Source: Mesodorylaimus sp. YZB2_4
Lineage: Eukaryota > Nematoda > Enoplea > Dorylaimida > Dorylaimidae
Reading direction: 5' to 3'
Assembly: GCA_030248295.1 (NCBI GenBank)
Contig: JASANH010000053.1
Coordinates: 248,001-312,000, forward strand
Length of the DNA stretch: 64,000 nucleotides
The position numbers and the translations under genes were made by a program. How positions within the stretch are numbered: position 1 is the stretch's first letter; each line of letters opens with the position of its first letter. The notes beneath the pieces are model-generated. The model was given only the letters and a program-made list of their open reading frames with translations, had not been told where the DNA came from and did no database searches. Shown here piece after piece: positions 12,367 to 24,106 of the stretch.

Positions 12367-13242
12367 GCATTTCTTCTCGCCACCGAATTTCTAAAGAGCA
12401 GCTTGCTAATTTTCGTCGGTCGCTGAAGCAATGCCAAGCAAATACCCATTTCTACGACTGGTGCGTCAACGACCTGTCGGACTCCCTTATCGATCGGCTC
12501 TGCAATGGTGTGAACATGATTGAAATCGATTGATTAGGTCCCATTGTAGCTACTTATAATTTGTTGTACTCAGTAACGGCTGAAAAGATAATGTTGTGTT
12601 TAGATCAAGCTCGAATCAGCTCGTAATTCAACTTCTGTTATTTACAGATTGTACTTCTTTGTTCAACGAGGAAGAAACTTACAAGAATTAAAAATCAGAA
12701 GTACAAGAAAAAATTTCTTTAGTGTCAAGCAAGAACAAATGTTTGATTGATCGAAGGGCATTCAGAACTTACGGAACTTTTACAACACGTGGCGGGAATC
12801 TACTTTCCGGCGATCATCAAAACGTTTCAACGACGCTTTCAGCCATAGAGCTAGCTTATCACGGTTCATATGCTCGTAGATGGATGCAGAGGAGAACGTG
12901 AATGACGGGTAAGGAGCTCGATCAGTAATGTGCGAAAATAATTTGGCCTCGATCATCAATTTGACAACCTTCAGGAAGTCCTCAGACAACGATGCAGACT
13001 GAGGTCGGTGATACTTGGATTTATTTTCTTCACCCAAATCAGATTCGACGCTTTCCACCAATTCCATAATCGCCTTCAACGTGCGTGACATTTTCACAGC
13101 ATTATCTTGTTTCCAATTGGCGCCCAGTGACTTTTAATCTTGTTTCAAGAAGTCATTGCAACGCTCCAGAAGCCAATCCACTGGTGTACGATGCCCTCGT
13201 TGTTTTCGCGAATTGCAAGTCATATTGTACAATAAACGATCA

Positions 13243-13304
13243 CGTTCGAAAGGGCATGCCACAATCTTCGTGAAAACGAGGATTGTCGCATGCCCTTTCG
13301 AACG
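13243..13304. repeat. Near-perfect inverted repeat inside the DUF6589-like gene
   Basis: Arms 13243-13266 and 13281-13304 are complementary at 23 of 24 positions, with a 14-nt spacer. The outer text is CGTTCGAAAGGGCATGC. It lies at the point where the coding frame of block four ends. Confidence 0.85.
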
Positions 13305-14329
13305 AGGAAACGAGGAGGAAAACGCAAAATAGTGTGGGCATAATTATCGTGCTGCCGCTGGTGTAAAATCGGCAAGAATAACTTGATCGTCAGTTCGATC
13401 CGATCGCCGTCATTTTCACGAGTTGTGTCTTCCAAAACCAACAACATTATGCCGCGAAACAGGCTTTTCCTAAAGAAATTGTAGACTCCATCAGACGTCG
13501 ACTCCAAGGTGTGAGCATCACAGCAATGGCCCAACGTTGCTCCAAAATTTAAGTACTCACCACATCTGTCGCATTTGTATTGCTCTGATTCTTGATCAGC
13601 GATGGACCCAGACACTGGAGATGCCAATAAATTGCTCAAGGCCGTCGGATTCAAAAACCGATTGATGCAGCGCTGCGTGAATTCGTGAAATGCTCGTGCC
13701 CTGTCATTGTCGTCTTCGCAGTTTTCGTACAACCTCCCAACCGCGCCAAGTGCTTCCATTGTCCCACATCCAAGTGCGCTTGAAGTAGCCGCCGCAACCG
13801 AGCATTTCGTGTGATATTCAATCATTGACGAAACTTCATAGAAATAAGCGGTTGGATTTTTTTCCACGTTTGTATGGCTGGACCGTTCGGCCAAGTTAGA
13901 GAGACTTCCTGCTTCTGTGACGCTGCTCCGCTTATAAAAGTCTTGGAGGTGCAACTATAAAAGAATAGTTCCATCTTGGACTATGTTCACAAAAGGCGCG
14001 GGCCTCATCCCTCATACAAGGAAAAAAAAACTTGTCATCTTGAATAAAAGGAGCCCTCTTTCCTCACTAGCCTGAGCAAGACAGAGTGCTTCAAAATCAT
14101 AAGATGACGTACTCTCACCAAATTTATCCTCTGGTGGAACAATCCGAAAACTGGAGATAACAATTCCAGGCGCATCTTGGGCGTTGAACCGTCCATTCGG
14201 CTTACAGCTGCAGCAATGGCCACTTTTTCAGTTTTTTGATCGCCGTGAAGATATGTCTGAAATAACAATCTCCTTTCAAATAATACAGTACTTGTTTCTC
14301 AGAAAGTGGCAGACACAATGAAAAACAGG

Positions 14330-14365
14330 AGCCCTGACCGGGAATCGAACTCGAGCAAATGGGAT
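14330..14365 (-). repeat. tRNA-like T-arm / B-box remnant
   Basis: The minus strand contains the tRNA-like text GAGTTCGATTCCCGGTC, lying in an apparent intron of the DUF6589-like gene. No complete cloverleaf is seen. Probable tRNA-derived repeat. Confidence 0.3.
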
Positions 14366-15700
14366 TTGTGGTCAACACAGAAACAATTGCATAATGGGAA
14401 CAATGCGATGTACCCTACACTCTGAAGTGAGGGCACACTGCATCTAACAGGTCTCTGTTTTTGAAGCTTGGTTTTCAAAAACTTTCCACTTTTAAATTTT
14501 CAGGCAGAAAATATATCAGATTTGAAATTAGAAAAAGAGACCTTGAAAAGTAAACGGTTCTCGATTCAACCTCCTTGAGCCCAACCTATATATCTAACAA
14601 GCAACAGAATTGCAAAAGGTTTTTTTTTACCACTTCTGCAGGATACTGGCCGTCCAATGATGGTACAAATTCTTGCAAACGCTCCAGAATTTCCATCATA
14701 TCAGTCGTCACTGATTCATTCTTCAATATCAATCCCAAATTATCCTTAAATGCTACCATCTTCTTGTGGGCGCCTAGACTTCTAAATGACAAAGCTTACG
14801 CATTCCTAGTTCAGGTCCGCGTATTTGTCACACTTGTGCGTCAAATGCCAGTCGACTCTTTCTTCCATTTCGGAAAAAGGCGGCATGTGCTTGACCACAG
14901 TTCGCTCCCAAAGAGATAAAAACGATGGCGCCAATCGACGTAAGTCGTGAACAGCAGGCATGAATTCTGCTAACGGAACTGTCGACAGTTGCACGACCCG
15001 GCTCTCTCGTGATAGCGCATCGTCGACGGGTCGTTCCTTGATCGCCATACAATTAAACCAATGTCGCTGATGATACTCGCTGTCAATTTTGATCGTCAGC
15101 CAACTGAGAAATAGCGCCCATAGGATATCATTGTTCGCACTACAATTTTCTTCTAGTCTCGAGATGACAACCTTGACCAACTCCTTCGGAATGACTAGTT
15201 GTTCTGCCAATGTTTTTGTCCACTTCTCAGCTTCCACAGTTTCGTCTTTATTATCACCGTAATAATTTAAGAGACGGCGAGTAGCCATTCTCACTTCGAT
15301 TTCTTCTTTCCATTTCTTCACAGCTGTCGCGTACTCGAGTGTTTTTCGGGCCTCGACCAGCTTATTGTTGTGAACCGAAATATTTACAGCTGATAATGCG
15401 TTGATTTCTCTGGAGCTCAATCCGAAATGTTTGACCAACAAGCCGATTTTAAACTGAAACGCTGAGGCGAACTTGTTGCGGCTTTTTAATACAATGGCTG
15501 CCGATAGAGCAAAACATTTTTCCAATTGTTCTTTCGTCGCTTTTTCATCGGCTAGACATGCAGGTCTTGGACTAGAGCCGATGGCTCTCAGTAATTTGAG
15601 CATGATCGGGGATTTCTCATAGAGTTCTGTCGCAACATCGGCCAATTTAATTTTTGATAACTTTGTCACGTCCTTCTCCAAAAGTGAATTCTTGGTCTCT

Positions 15701-15909
15701 AGTTGACAAACTCTTCACTATTTCAAATAAGTGATACATCATTCGAAAGAGCGAAACATTTTGGCTTGGAAACACCCGTGGAAAATTAAATTTCGGTGGC
15801 TTTACTGTTTTTATACCCTAGTAAAGGGGAAGTGCCGAATTTGTGACCCGGAATTTCGAAAGGTGAATGGCCTCAGCTTTTTCTGGTAGGTCCTTAGGCC
15901 CAGGGTCGA
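15701..15909. other. Short intergenic gap
   Basis: Nothing recognised between the DUF6589-like remnant and the satellite. Confidence 0.3.
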
Positions 15910-16050
15910 CCGTACCACCGTACGCCGTACCGTACCGCCGTACCGTACCGCCGTACCGTACCGCCGTACCGTACCGCCGTACCGTACCGCCGTACCGTAC
16001 CGCCGTACCGTACCGCCGTACCGTACCGCCGTACCGTACCGCCGTACCGG
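15910..16050. repeat. 13-bp tandem satellite (CCGCCGTACCGTA)n
   Basis: About ten nearly perfect head-to-tail copies of the 13-mer CCGCCGTACCGTA. Each unit contains GTAC palindromes, so both strands read as open frames of Tyr/Arg/Thr/Val/Gly; those ORFs are not genes. A degraded GGTACGGTACGGGTACGG stretch follows to about 16100. Confidence 0.95.
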
Positions 16051-16100
16051 GGGATGGTACGGTACGGGTACGGCGCTGAAAATAGGCTGGTACGGCCGTA

Positions 16101-17196
16101 CCAAGTCTTATTATAATTTGTACGTAATTTAACGCTCACATACATTCCTTCGCTTCAAAGCGGCCAGTTTTTAAGAAGAGACGATGAGTCAACCAGCTTT
16201 TGTTTTATAATCCCCAACTAGTGTTAGATAATCGATCTAAAAGAGTGACCAAAATTTCAAGCAATTGCTCGCAGAGCATCTTATCTTATAATCCTGATAC
16301 TGACGGCGGATGGCTGGTGGGCTGACTTTGGAGCTGTGATCCTTATGAATTCTACCCGGTGCTATAAAAAATGCTACTTTCGTGAATTTAAATGTGGTCA
16401 TTCATGGAGTCGCTGTTGCTGAATTTGAGGCGCCTGCCATGCTACAGTTTCCTATGTACCTACATGAAAGACTAAATTCCTTGCCTTCAATTTTTCGAAG
16501 CGCTGGTTAGGGAACCCATATATTGAAAAATTTTCAACAGGTGTTTTCTGCAATGTTTCATCATCCATCTTCAGTCATAAATTTTGTCGGCATCTTAGTG
16601 CAAGACATCGAAACATGAGGCTTCTGGATCTCCAGTATGAGCATATATTATCAAGCTTCGCGAGCTTCGATCGCGAGTTAATATCTAGTCTTTGAAAGTA
16701 CATATCTAGTCTCACAAAGTACATGGCACTTCTGTGTGTTGACTGCAAGGTTCCATCATTCCTTTTCCTTCGAAGCATTGTCCGCCGCAACAACGTGTAT
16801 GGTGCGACCGAGAAAAATCACTGTCTGCAGGTGACTTGCAACAATCCGTCTTTCCTCCAATGGTGCTCTGTGCCCAACCACAGCGGGACCGTCGAACATT
16901 CCGCTTAGTGGTACTCGTTTGGAATAAGACAAGGAGAGAAATTTCCAAACGATTTTCGTCGTCACCAAGTCGGAAACTGTTTTGAGGCTAAAAAAGTCAT
17001 TTGCTCAGCGTGCGACATTACTGATACCCTCAGGGAACACATCTGCAATGATGACCAAACCAGAGACGAGTAAGTTTATATGGAGGGTAACAGAATTTTG
17101 GTAGGGTTTTGCTGCTTTTAAAAAATTATTTTTTTGTTTTTGTATGCGCTACTAATTTTTTGTTGTTTCTATTGTGTTTTGTTATAAACATATTAC
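16101..17196. other. Region downstream of the channel gene
   Basis: The last seen exon of the DEG/ENaC gene ends at a splice donor at 17197, so its terminal exon(s) and 3' UTR should lie here. I could not identify them. Small ORFs at 16575-16970 on both strands have no motif. Confidence 0.35.
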
Positions 17197-18688
17197 CTGA
17201 TGCCAAAAATTAAGGCCATCACGCGCATGATAGCAGCCAAGGAGAGACCAGTGTAAACGCCAATGAGGCCGCCGACGTCGCTGAAAACGTCATAAATGGT
17301 GCACAAGTCGTGTTCCTCATAACGAACCTCCTGATCGGAGATTGGGCGCAGTGTCAACACCGTCTTCATTATTTTATCATCGTTGCCACTTTCTAGATCA
17401 TAAAACGTGGCAGACGAGACAACAGCGCGCTGAGCTTTACACAATCTTTGACATTTCGACCTGAAAAAGTTTCTTCCCTAAAAAAATTGAGTATTGTGTA
17501 ATAGTCCGTTTTGTGACACATTCGAAGATGCTGTTGCATCTCTCACCTCGAATGAGTTATACATCTCTTCTCTGACTTTTGGCTTAACACATTCCTCCAT
17601 TAATTTTGGTGAGCAAACACGACCGTTTAATGGTCTATCGCCTGCGGCAACTATTTCGCAATTGCAGACCCGTGAAGCTTGATTAAGAAATGCGAGCCCG
17701 ACACATAGTTCGAATGTCGTAGCCTTGTTATATTCCTTCGCTGCATTTATAATTACAGTCGTTTCTTGCTTTTCGTTGCAATTAGTTATCAGATTGGAAT
17801 TTTCTCGATAGAAGGTAATGTGGGCGTGGGAATTGGCAGGTATGTTTGTTGGGGCAGACATCGGTGTTGGAATATTGGTGACAAATAGTTGCAAACCTAG
17901 ATTTTCTGTTTTGTCGTCATTCGATATTGTGACTACATTTTCATTCGGAATATTGATATGCACTTCCATGTACGAGTTGCCGCGCACCTCGGTTGTGAGC
18001 GCTTCATGTTGTAATGGCGAGTTTTTGCTACCTCTGTGTCCCACCTGTCGAAGAAAATATGTTTATAATAATGAAATTCGTATTACAAATACCATCACTT
18101 ACTGGAAGGAAAAAACACGTAGCTGAATTCAATATAAATCGAATAGGACTGCATGGAAATTTTTCATTTTCATAAACGCATTTGGTAAATATTGCGTCAT
18201 GTCGAAGCACAGCATCGGATATAAAATCTGCAAACTGCGTTTCCGCTGCGTCGCTGAAATTAAGCTCGTAGATATCATGCATAAGATCAGAAATTGCTGG
18301 GTCCATATCGGCATCGTGCGCTGGATGTATCAAATTCATATAGCTCGCAAAATGCTCCACTGTATCACTTTTTGATAAACCAAAGTCTTCGGCCTTTATT
18401 ATAATATCTCTGGAGAATACCAGCGTTTGTGCGATGTAGGTAGTATTCCATACGTGGGTCAAGCAGACGGTTATTGGTGGAAAATATTGCGTAATGTGCT
18501 CAGATGGCATCGTTTTCTTGGAGATCACTGTATTTCCAACATGATATTTGGACACAGCTCTGAATGCCAGGATACTGGCAGAAAAATACGACACAACAAA
18601 AACAATGACCCAGAGGCATTTTTCGAATTTCTTTCTAGCTTTTTCAGCCTCGTTGAGGGCATCCAAATCCAAGCGTCTTAGAAATGTC
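17197..18688 (-). CDS. DEG/ENaC-family (degenerin / amiloride-sensitive) sodium channel, partial
   Basis: Three exons are visible: 18688-18103, 18044-17547 and 17460-17197. Exon one holds a basic intracellular start, TM1 (CLWVIVFVVSYFSASILAF) and YFPPITVCLTH, the typical post-TM1 segment. Exon two encodes extracellular sequence with the cysteine-rich run ...CNCEIV...VCSPKLMEECVKP. Exon three carries CQRLCKAQRA and then DVGGLIGVYTGLSLAAIMRVM, the pre-TM2/TM2 pore region ending in a donor site. The product would be a trimeric plasma-membrane cation channel subunit (mechanosensory, acid or peptide gated in nematodes). First and last exons are missing, so ends are approximate. The exon 2/3 junction is off by one base (phase 0 donor, 1-nt-shifted acceptor), which points to a missed micro-exon, an indel or pseudogenisation. 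Confidence 0.75.
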
Positions 18689-20549
18689 CTAAAAAAGCTC
18701 AATCAATCAGAAATTTTCACACCTGACAATTTTCACTTACGAAAGCTAGGTAAAAACATGTTCTTCTTTACAAATTGCGTTAAAAAAGACCTCACAATCA
18801 CTGTAAGGTTTCAAAAAAAGTCCAACCTTTACGACATAGCGGTGAGAAATTACCAGGTCCAGTATGGAGCGAGTATTTGTGGCATTATGATGCATAAAAT
18901 GTGGTTTTATATTTTTTAATTTCTCTGAAAGGGGAACAATCGGAAGGAGAAAACTCCGCAGCCGGCTCCTTTGGCTCGACCAGTGGTGGTGGGGAGGCGA
19001 AATCCCCGTGTAGATGGCCAAGAATTGATACAGCAGTGGATGGGGGGGGGGGGTGGGGGGATGCGCAAAAGGAATATTTAAAAAATGATTTCGGTTCATC
19101 ACCGTTCCTTTCTATGAGCACAAAATGAGAACCTAGTCAACTCAGAATGAGCAACGTTACAAAATCTGGAAGCGTCAGTCAACATGGTACTCACTTTTCT
19201 TTTCGTTTTCGTTTTCTTTTTTTGTTGCTCCAATGGTCCCTGTTTTCAAATGGGTTCTTTTCGTGACTTTCTTTATTTGAATCAAGTTCATTAGCCCTGA
19301 ATAACTTGTACATTTTTGTGATCGACTTTTGAACTTTTTAGGACAATGTTATCTTGAGCCAGAAATTTTTTATCTAGCAGGGATGATCATGGCCGTAGCC
19401 AGCACTCGGTGCGCCAACCTTCCTTCTATACGATTTACTCACACAGGGGACAGCGAGTAGGCACGTAGGTTGGTCTGGCGGCCGATAATTCAATAGTCCT
19501 CTCCCTACAGAAGAGGGAACGAAATTGAGGATCTGGTTCCCATGGAGCTCTTTATGCGTCTGGAAATGCCAAATTTCCTTGAAAATAACTTGGGAGATTG
19601 GAATAGTTCCAATCTTCACGAGTAGAACACGATGTGGCGAGAGAAATGCTAACTAGTACGATATGATATGATATGGTGTGATATGATGATATTATATAGA
19701 TATGATTTTCTATTGATACAGTTGCTTTGCTGCAGTTTCAGAGTAAAAGTCCGCACACTTCGGGAGCAGCACACCGCACTTCGCACACTTCGGGATGCTT
19801 TGCGAGAGTGTGCTGCATACGCATCCCGAATTCGAGAATAAGTGTCATACACAGATTCTTGGCATGAGCTAATGTAAGTATGACTTTATTCCGCATTCCC
19901 TTGGACCTCCGTTTCATGACACCAAGAGTTTTCGATATGAAAACCTCCTCTTATCGCCTGATCTACAGTATTAATATCACCCAATATAGACGCTGCTCGC
20001 GCTGTGCGTTCTATGTTTTGATGTCGTCGACGCAGCCTAGTGCCTACTAGAAAAGTTTCGATACCTGTTCAGCACGCACCGCACCGATATGGATAATTAT
20101 ACCAGCCTAGCTGCTTTACTCCAGTCAAGGTGTACGACAGTAGATCTAACGATAAGAGATAATGACAACTGGGCCTAAGCGCGATATTATTTACCAGGAA
20201 ATCCGATCTTTGCGAAAGGTCAGGACAGGCGATGTACGTGGCTCGAATTTTTTTCCTTGAACTTGTTATTCCCTTTCAATTACGAGTGGACGGGTACAAT
20301 TGCAAAGGTCATGAAAAATATAAATATTATAGTTAGTTTGTGACTACAGCCACATGAGGCGACATAATGATAGTTAGCACGGTTAGTCGTACAGTGACAT
20401 TCGATTGATGTCAAGCAATAACAACTGATTGGGTTCAGATGCTTTGCAGTAGCGTCTGGTAAAACTTACTAAATCGACTTTTCTGCTGACCTGACCTGCC
20501 TGTCAACACGACCAGCTCAGGAAGTTAGTTTCAAGAGTAGGCGGAGAAT
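18689..20549. other. Intergenic with simple sequence
   Basis: No gene recognised. It contains a G-rich run at about 19039-19062, GATAT-rich text at 19655-19700, and an imperfect inverted arrangement of CGCACACTTCGGGA / GAGTGTGC...CATCCCGAA at 19750-19835. The 5' exon(s) of the channel gene may lie near its start. Confidence 0.35.
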
Positions 20550-20575
20550 CGCGTTTCACCAGTTTGTGAAACGCG
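20550..20575. repeat. Perfect 10-bp hairpin
   Basis: CGCGTTTCAC, a 6-nt loop, then GTGAAACGCG. No flanking element boundaries recognised. Confidence 0.7.
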
Positions 20576-20790
20576 AGCCTGGTGCCTTGCTGAATGAATG
20601 CAAAGACATTTCTGATAAGAGAGGCAATTACATGAAAAATAGATAAGGGGTTAGCAACATTCATCCCTCTTCACAGTACTGTAGACTCTCGTCCGAGAAG
20701 TTTTGTGTTTGAGCATACGTTTATGGAATTATAGCTATTATAACAACAGACTGCAAGGCAGTTCTTTTTAGCAAGAAGACATTGGACTAG

Positions 20791-21273
20791 TCAATTTGAT
20801 CTTTTATTCGTCTTTCTATCGCTTAGAAGATACAATTGTTGAGATATACTGTACGTACATAGTCGATCGTGAAACGTTTCCCTACCCTGGTCTTTCCCTT
20901 GCTTGGATCTTCCCTGCACCGTGTCTAGTAGGCTCTCACTGATCGTGGGCCACGCTACCTCTCTCCAATGTGACCGTTTCCCGACTGTGTAGGAGTCCTT
21001 GTAAGTTGGCCACCTGGAAATCGCCCATACTTTATCAAAGCATGATTGGGAGTCGATATTTGTAGTGGCGATTGTCTCCCTATCGGGTCCCCCTGTGCCT
21101 GGAGAAGGCCTGAATTTAATATATTTTAGCCTCTTTCTTTCTTTAGCGCACCGACCCAGTATAACACGGAGTTGCCTGCGACTGCACTTCAAGAAGTTCA
21201 AGAAATAACAGATGGCATGATCGGCGTGAGCACTGGCAGACTCGTCCTTATTACTATTATCACACTTACACAT
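20791..21273 (-). CDS. Unidentified ORF, 160 residues
   Basis: A single open frame starting with a true ATG at 21273. The protein is polar, with scattered cysteines near the N terminus, a CSRRQLRVILGRCAKERKR basic stretch and many Ser/Arg/Lys residues. No domain, signal peptide or membrane segment is recognisable, and no splice partner was found. It could be a chance ORF or part of a degenerate repeat. Confidence 0.2.
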   Translation of the reverse strand: MCKCDNSNKDESASAHADHAICYFLNFLKCSRRQLRVILGRCAKERKRLKYIKFRPSPGTGGPDRETIATTNIDSQSCFDKVWAISRWPTYKDSYTVGKRSHWREVAWPTISESLLDTVQGRSKQGKDQGRETFHDRLCTYSISQQLYLLSDRKTNKRSN

Positions 21274-22018
21274 GGATACTCATCACACTCTCATTGCCAG
21301 AAGACTAATTGGCGGACTTAAATTTACATCGAAAGCTGCACGCCTCACAGCATTCTGGTTCACGCACGGCACGTATTCCAGCTATGAGTTCTGGAGCCTG
21401 CGGTGCGGACAGTCAAAGCAGGATCTACAGTTCTTTTTCATACGCATTGAGTTACAGGGGCTTGTGGTACTTTCACCTAGCCATGCTAAGTTGTGATACT
21501 CCGTTACTTGTACGAGGTTACTCAACGAGCCATTTACCTGCCACCACCAGCAGATCTCATCAGTGCTAATGTACAATGAAAACCGTTAAGAGCGCGGTTT
21601 GCGAAAACGGAGTGTGGATGCATTGTAGTGTTTTCATTGTTTCTGCACCCGCCGCCAGCCAGTCGGGCCGTGGTACCAGGCCGTCGGCTGCATACACGAA
21701 CCCGGAGAATCAAAAGTCCACAATCGATGAGGCCATGAATCCTGCGCATCTTTATGCTAGGACCGCGTAACTACTCAATTATTTGCCAGCCGCCTGGCAG
21801 CTATTCCAGGTGAACTGGTTCTGTGATTCGCCAAGTCAGTGTTTCGGGGAGTAATCTAACTGTGGGACCGCTGACGACGCAGCCAATCTACATATTTTAT
21901 ATCTCCATAATGTATGTATATATTTTCTGTTCTTTCATATGATTCTTTGTAATCAGGCACACTGCTATGAAATATTCCTTCCCTCCGTCCCACTTGTCCA
22001 TCGTCTAATATTTGTGTT

Positions 22019-22615
22019 TTAAAATACACGATCGAAGCACTTGCTTTGATCTTCCTGGGGATCACACAAATTCGCGCTGGCAAATCTCGCAATCAGTAGC
22101 CCTAGCACGTTCATTTTATACTTGCTTGATTTTTTAATACGGTCAAAGCATTTCCATTGACTTGAAAAAGCAGTGATACGGTGTAAGCTCAATACTGTAT
22201 GGCCTGAATTTTCATTCAATCGACTGTGTAATACTCGGATCAAATGCGATATCTCTGCTGAAACTCCAAAATCCTTTGCTGTTGTTGATGTCAGATCGAT
22301 GGCTAGTGTTCGAGCAGATAATGAGCGAAGTAGACAATCTCTGTTGTGGGTGCTATAAGGTACGAGGCCAGTTGTCATGATATTCTCTTTTCTAGACTGG
22401 CACAGCGCGTTAGTCATGATTTGTACGAGGATAATGGGTTGGGTTTCAGGTTTCGGAGATGAATTCTTTAATGCATATGTGAATCCATATCCAAAAAAAT
22501 CACAAGGCGCCACTTGATTATTTGATGGAAAGACGACTAGGGCTTTTGACCATGGCCTATCCCGCAATAGCATTACCAATATCAGGGGCCTGGCAGCTGG
22601 CACATTAAAGGACAA
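22019..22615 (-). CDS. Unidentified ORF, about 198 codons
   Basis: Longest open frame in the 19-23 kb gap. It opens at a TTG, so if real it is an internal exon or lacks its start. Composition is protein-like (Leu/Ser/Ile with a few Cys) but no known motif is seen. The 3' part overlaps an AT-rich stretch. Function unknown. Confidence 0.25.
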   Translation of the reverse strand: MSFNVPAARPLILVMLLRDRPWSKALVVFPSNNQVAPCDFFGYGFTYALKNSSPKPETQPIILVQIMTNALCQSRKENIMTTGLVPYSTHNRDCLLRSLSARTLAIDLTSTTAKDFGVSAEISHLIRVLHSRLNENSGHTVLSLHRITAFSSQWKCFDRIKKSSKYKMNVLGLLIARFASANLCDPQEDQSKCFDRVF

Positions 22616-23239
22616 AGTCGGGTTTTAGGTGCCCAGCCTCGCTCGCTAGCATTCGCCCTTACGGTTTTTTATGGCACAACACTCTGTTTTTGGTCTTGAG
22701 GTAGGCATCGATGTGCTTTTATAAGCATTAGCAAGCGAGGCAGAATCTTTTTTTAAAAATAAATTAGTGCCCGTACATACATTCATGTCTTTACCAATGC
22801 TCGCATCTATTCCATGTTGACCAAATTATCACCTCTGTTGCAATCACAAGCTAGCGGCAAAACGAGCATAGCATCCTCCATACCTATTCTTTCCTTGCAC
22901 AGATTGGTTCTCGGTGGCATTTGAGCCCAGCATGTATCGTGGAAAGCATTTTTTTAAAGCCGATTCGAAGTCTAGATTCCATCCAGCGAGCTTTCGTCGT
23001 GGAATGGCTTCTGCTCCCCCAGTTTTTTACTTGTCATTACTCTCTGGATAAAGTTTGATTCCTATCTGAAGAATCTCACTCATACTCAGCTTGACAAACA
23101 TGTAGACTGCCATCCTACTTAAATTCGACGACGTTTTATGCAGCAGACGTGGTACGGCATTTGAAATTTAATAATTGAGTAATTAATTTGGAGCCGATAA
23201 AACTTCTCCGCCGTTCACCAGTATTGAATCCTGCCACAA

Positions 23240-23587
23240 TCACACATATTCCACAAACACTTTTCCCTGTTTTCTATGCAATGCACGAAGAAATATTCTC
23301 CCGCGCGCCTGGTAAGCGGACTTTTGACCTGGTCGGACATTTGACCTGGTGCACCACATGCTACAGGCATGGAAGGTTGTCTGCTTGGAGCGCAGTTGCG
23401 AGGGATAATTTGCTGCTCTCATGGGGATAGCTTCGAGTCGATAGCTCTCGTCTTCAATCGTGATCGGATTTGCTGAAATGGCTAAATTTTTGCAAACGAA
23501 GAAGTTGGGGTGGGTCGTGGATGCGGTCGATAGCTCTTGTAGCGCGATCTGATAAAAGCTCGCTTTCACACTTTCGCAGGACACATT
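23240..23587 (-). CDS. Unidentified coding-like block with cysteines
   Basis: Open minus-strand frame without its own ATG. The part from NVSCESVKASFY to HACSMWCTR has four cysteines and a protein-like composition, and is followed by a potential GT donor near 23330. It may be an internal exon of a secreted protein, perhaps together with the ORF just upstream at 24106-23645, but splice phases were not resolved. Confidence 0.25.
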   Translation of the reverse strand, partial: NVSCESVKASFYQIALQELSTASTTHPNFFVCKNLAISANPITIEDESYRLEAIPMRAANYPSQLRSKQTTFHACSMWCTRSNVRPGQKSAYQARGRIFLRALHRKQGKVFVEYV

Positions 23588-23644
23588 TGCACTAGAAGCA
23601 AAAATTCTTTGTGAAAAATCTCGTTGAAAATTACAGAAATTCTC

Positions 23645-24106
23645 CTAAAATCCTTGAAAACGTCCTGAAATTTTGACTCTGAGGCCTGGTGGTAACCCTG
23701 GTGGGTACTCTGTTCCTTCGGAGTACCCACCCTGGTGGGGAACTGGTACTTCTTTTGAAAGCTTCTTACTAGGCTGAACATCTCCTTTGCCGGCTTGAAC
23801 TGGAACATCATCTGCAAACACTTGGGCCTTCTTTGCTCGATTTCGCCGATTCGACAAAACATCGACCGCAGTACCAGCAACTTGGCTTCCACTGGTCGCA
23901 GCAGTCTCTTCTACTCTATTATTTTCCACTAAAGACGAAAATTTTCTCCCAGGCACATCTTCCGCTGTTGGACGCTGTGCCCACTGCACAACAGGAACGT
24001 CTGAAGCCACGAGCCGCCGACTCGGATGAACTGATGGCCGTTTAGGTTTCGCCGGTGAATGATCAGTAATCGAAAGAGCAGGAAACGCGTGATCGGGTGG
24101 TTCCAT
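23645..24106 (-). CDS. Unidentified proline-rich ORF, 153 residues
   Basis: Starts with an ATG at 24106 (MEPPDHAFPALSITDHSP) and runs to a stop at 23645. It is polar, Pro/Ser/Val rich, with a basic NRRNRAKKAQ patch and a C-terminal YPPGLPPGLRV segment. The DNA for that segment is part of a perfect 11-bp inverted repeat (23700-23710 / 23721-23731), so part of it may be repeat-derived. Looks like an intrinsically disordered protein or exon; function unknown. Confidence 0.3.
   Translation of the reverse strand: MEPPDHAFPALSITDHSPAKPKRPSVHPSRRLVASDVPVVQWAQRPTAEDVPGRKFSSLVENNRVEETAATSGSQVAGTAVDVLSNRRNRAKKAQVFADDVPVQAGKGDVQPSKKLSKEVPVPHQGGYSEGTEYPPGLPPGLRVKISGRFQGF
23700..23731. repeat. Perfect 11-bp inverted repeat
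   Basis: GGTGGGTACTC, a 10-nt spacer, then GAGTACCCACC. It lies inside the proline-rich ORF. Confidence 0.75.

Larger units (their letters stand above)
12780..15700 (-). pseudogene. DUF6589-like protein, multi-exon, probably degenerate
   Basis: Minus-strand coding blocks in order: about 15700-14807, 14781-14641, 14249-14035, 13954-13220 and 13097-12780. Block one contains SPIMLKLLRAIGS and AIVLKSRNKFASAFQFKIGLL, the N-terminal pattern I recall from DUF6589 proteins abundant in invertebrate and fungal genomes. Block three has YLHGDQKTEKV and later FHQR. Block four has REGDG-like ENDGDRIELTIKLFLPI ending HDNYAHTI, as in that family, plus a small C-x2-C...C-C...H cluster (CDRCGEY...GHCCDAH). 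The first block has no ATG and is preceded by a stop. It ends at TAG before any in-frame donor, and block four is interrupted by an inverted repeat. These breaks suggest a pseudogene or transposon-related remnant. DUF6589 function is unknown to me; the family label is from memory. Confidence 0.5.

Noticed and set aside
15811..16145. Long ORFs on both strands rich in Tyr/Arg/Thr/Gly/Val
   Set aside because: They are translations of the 13-bp tandem satellite in several frames.
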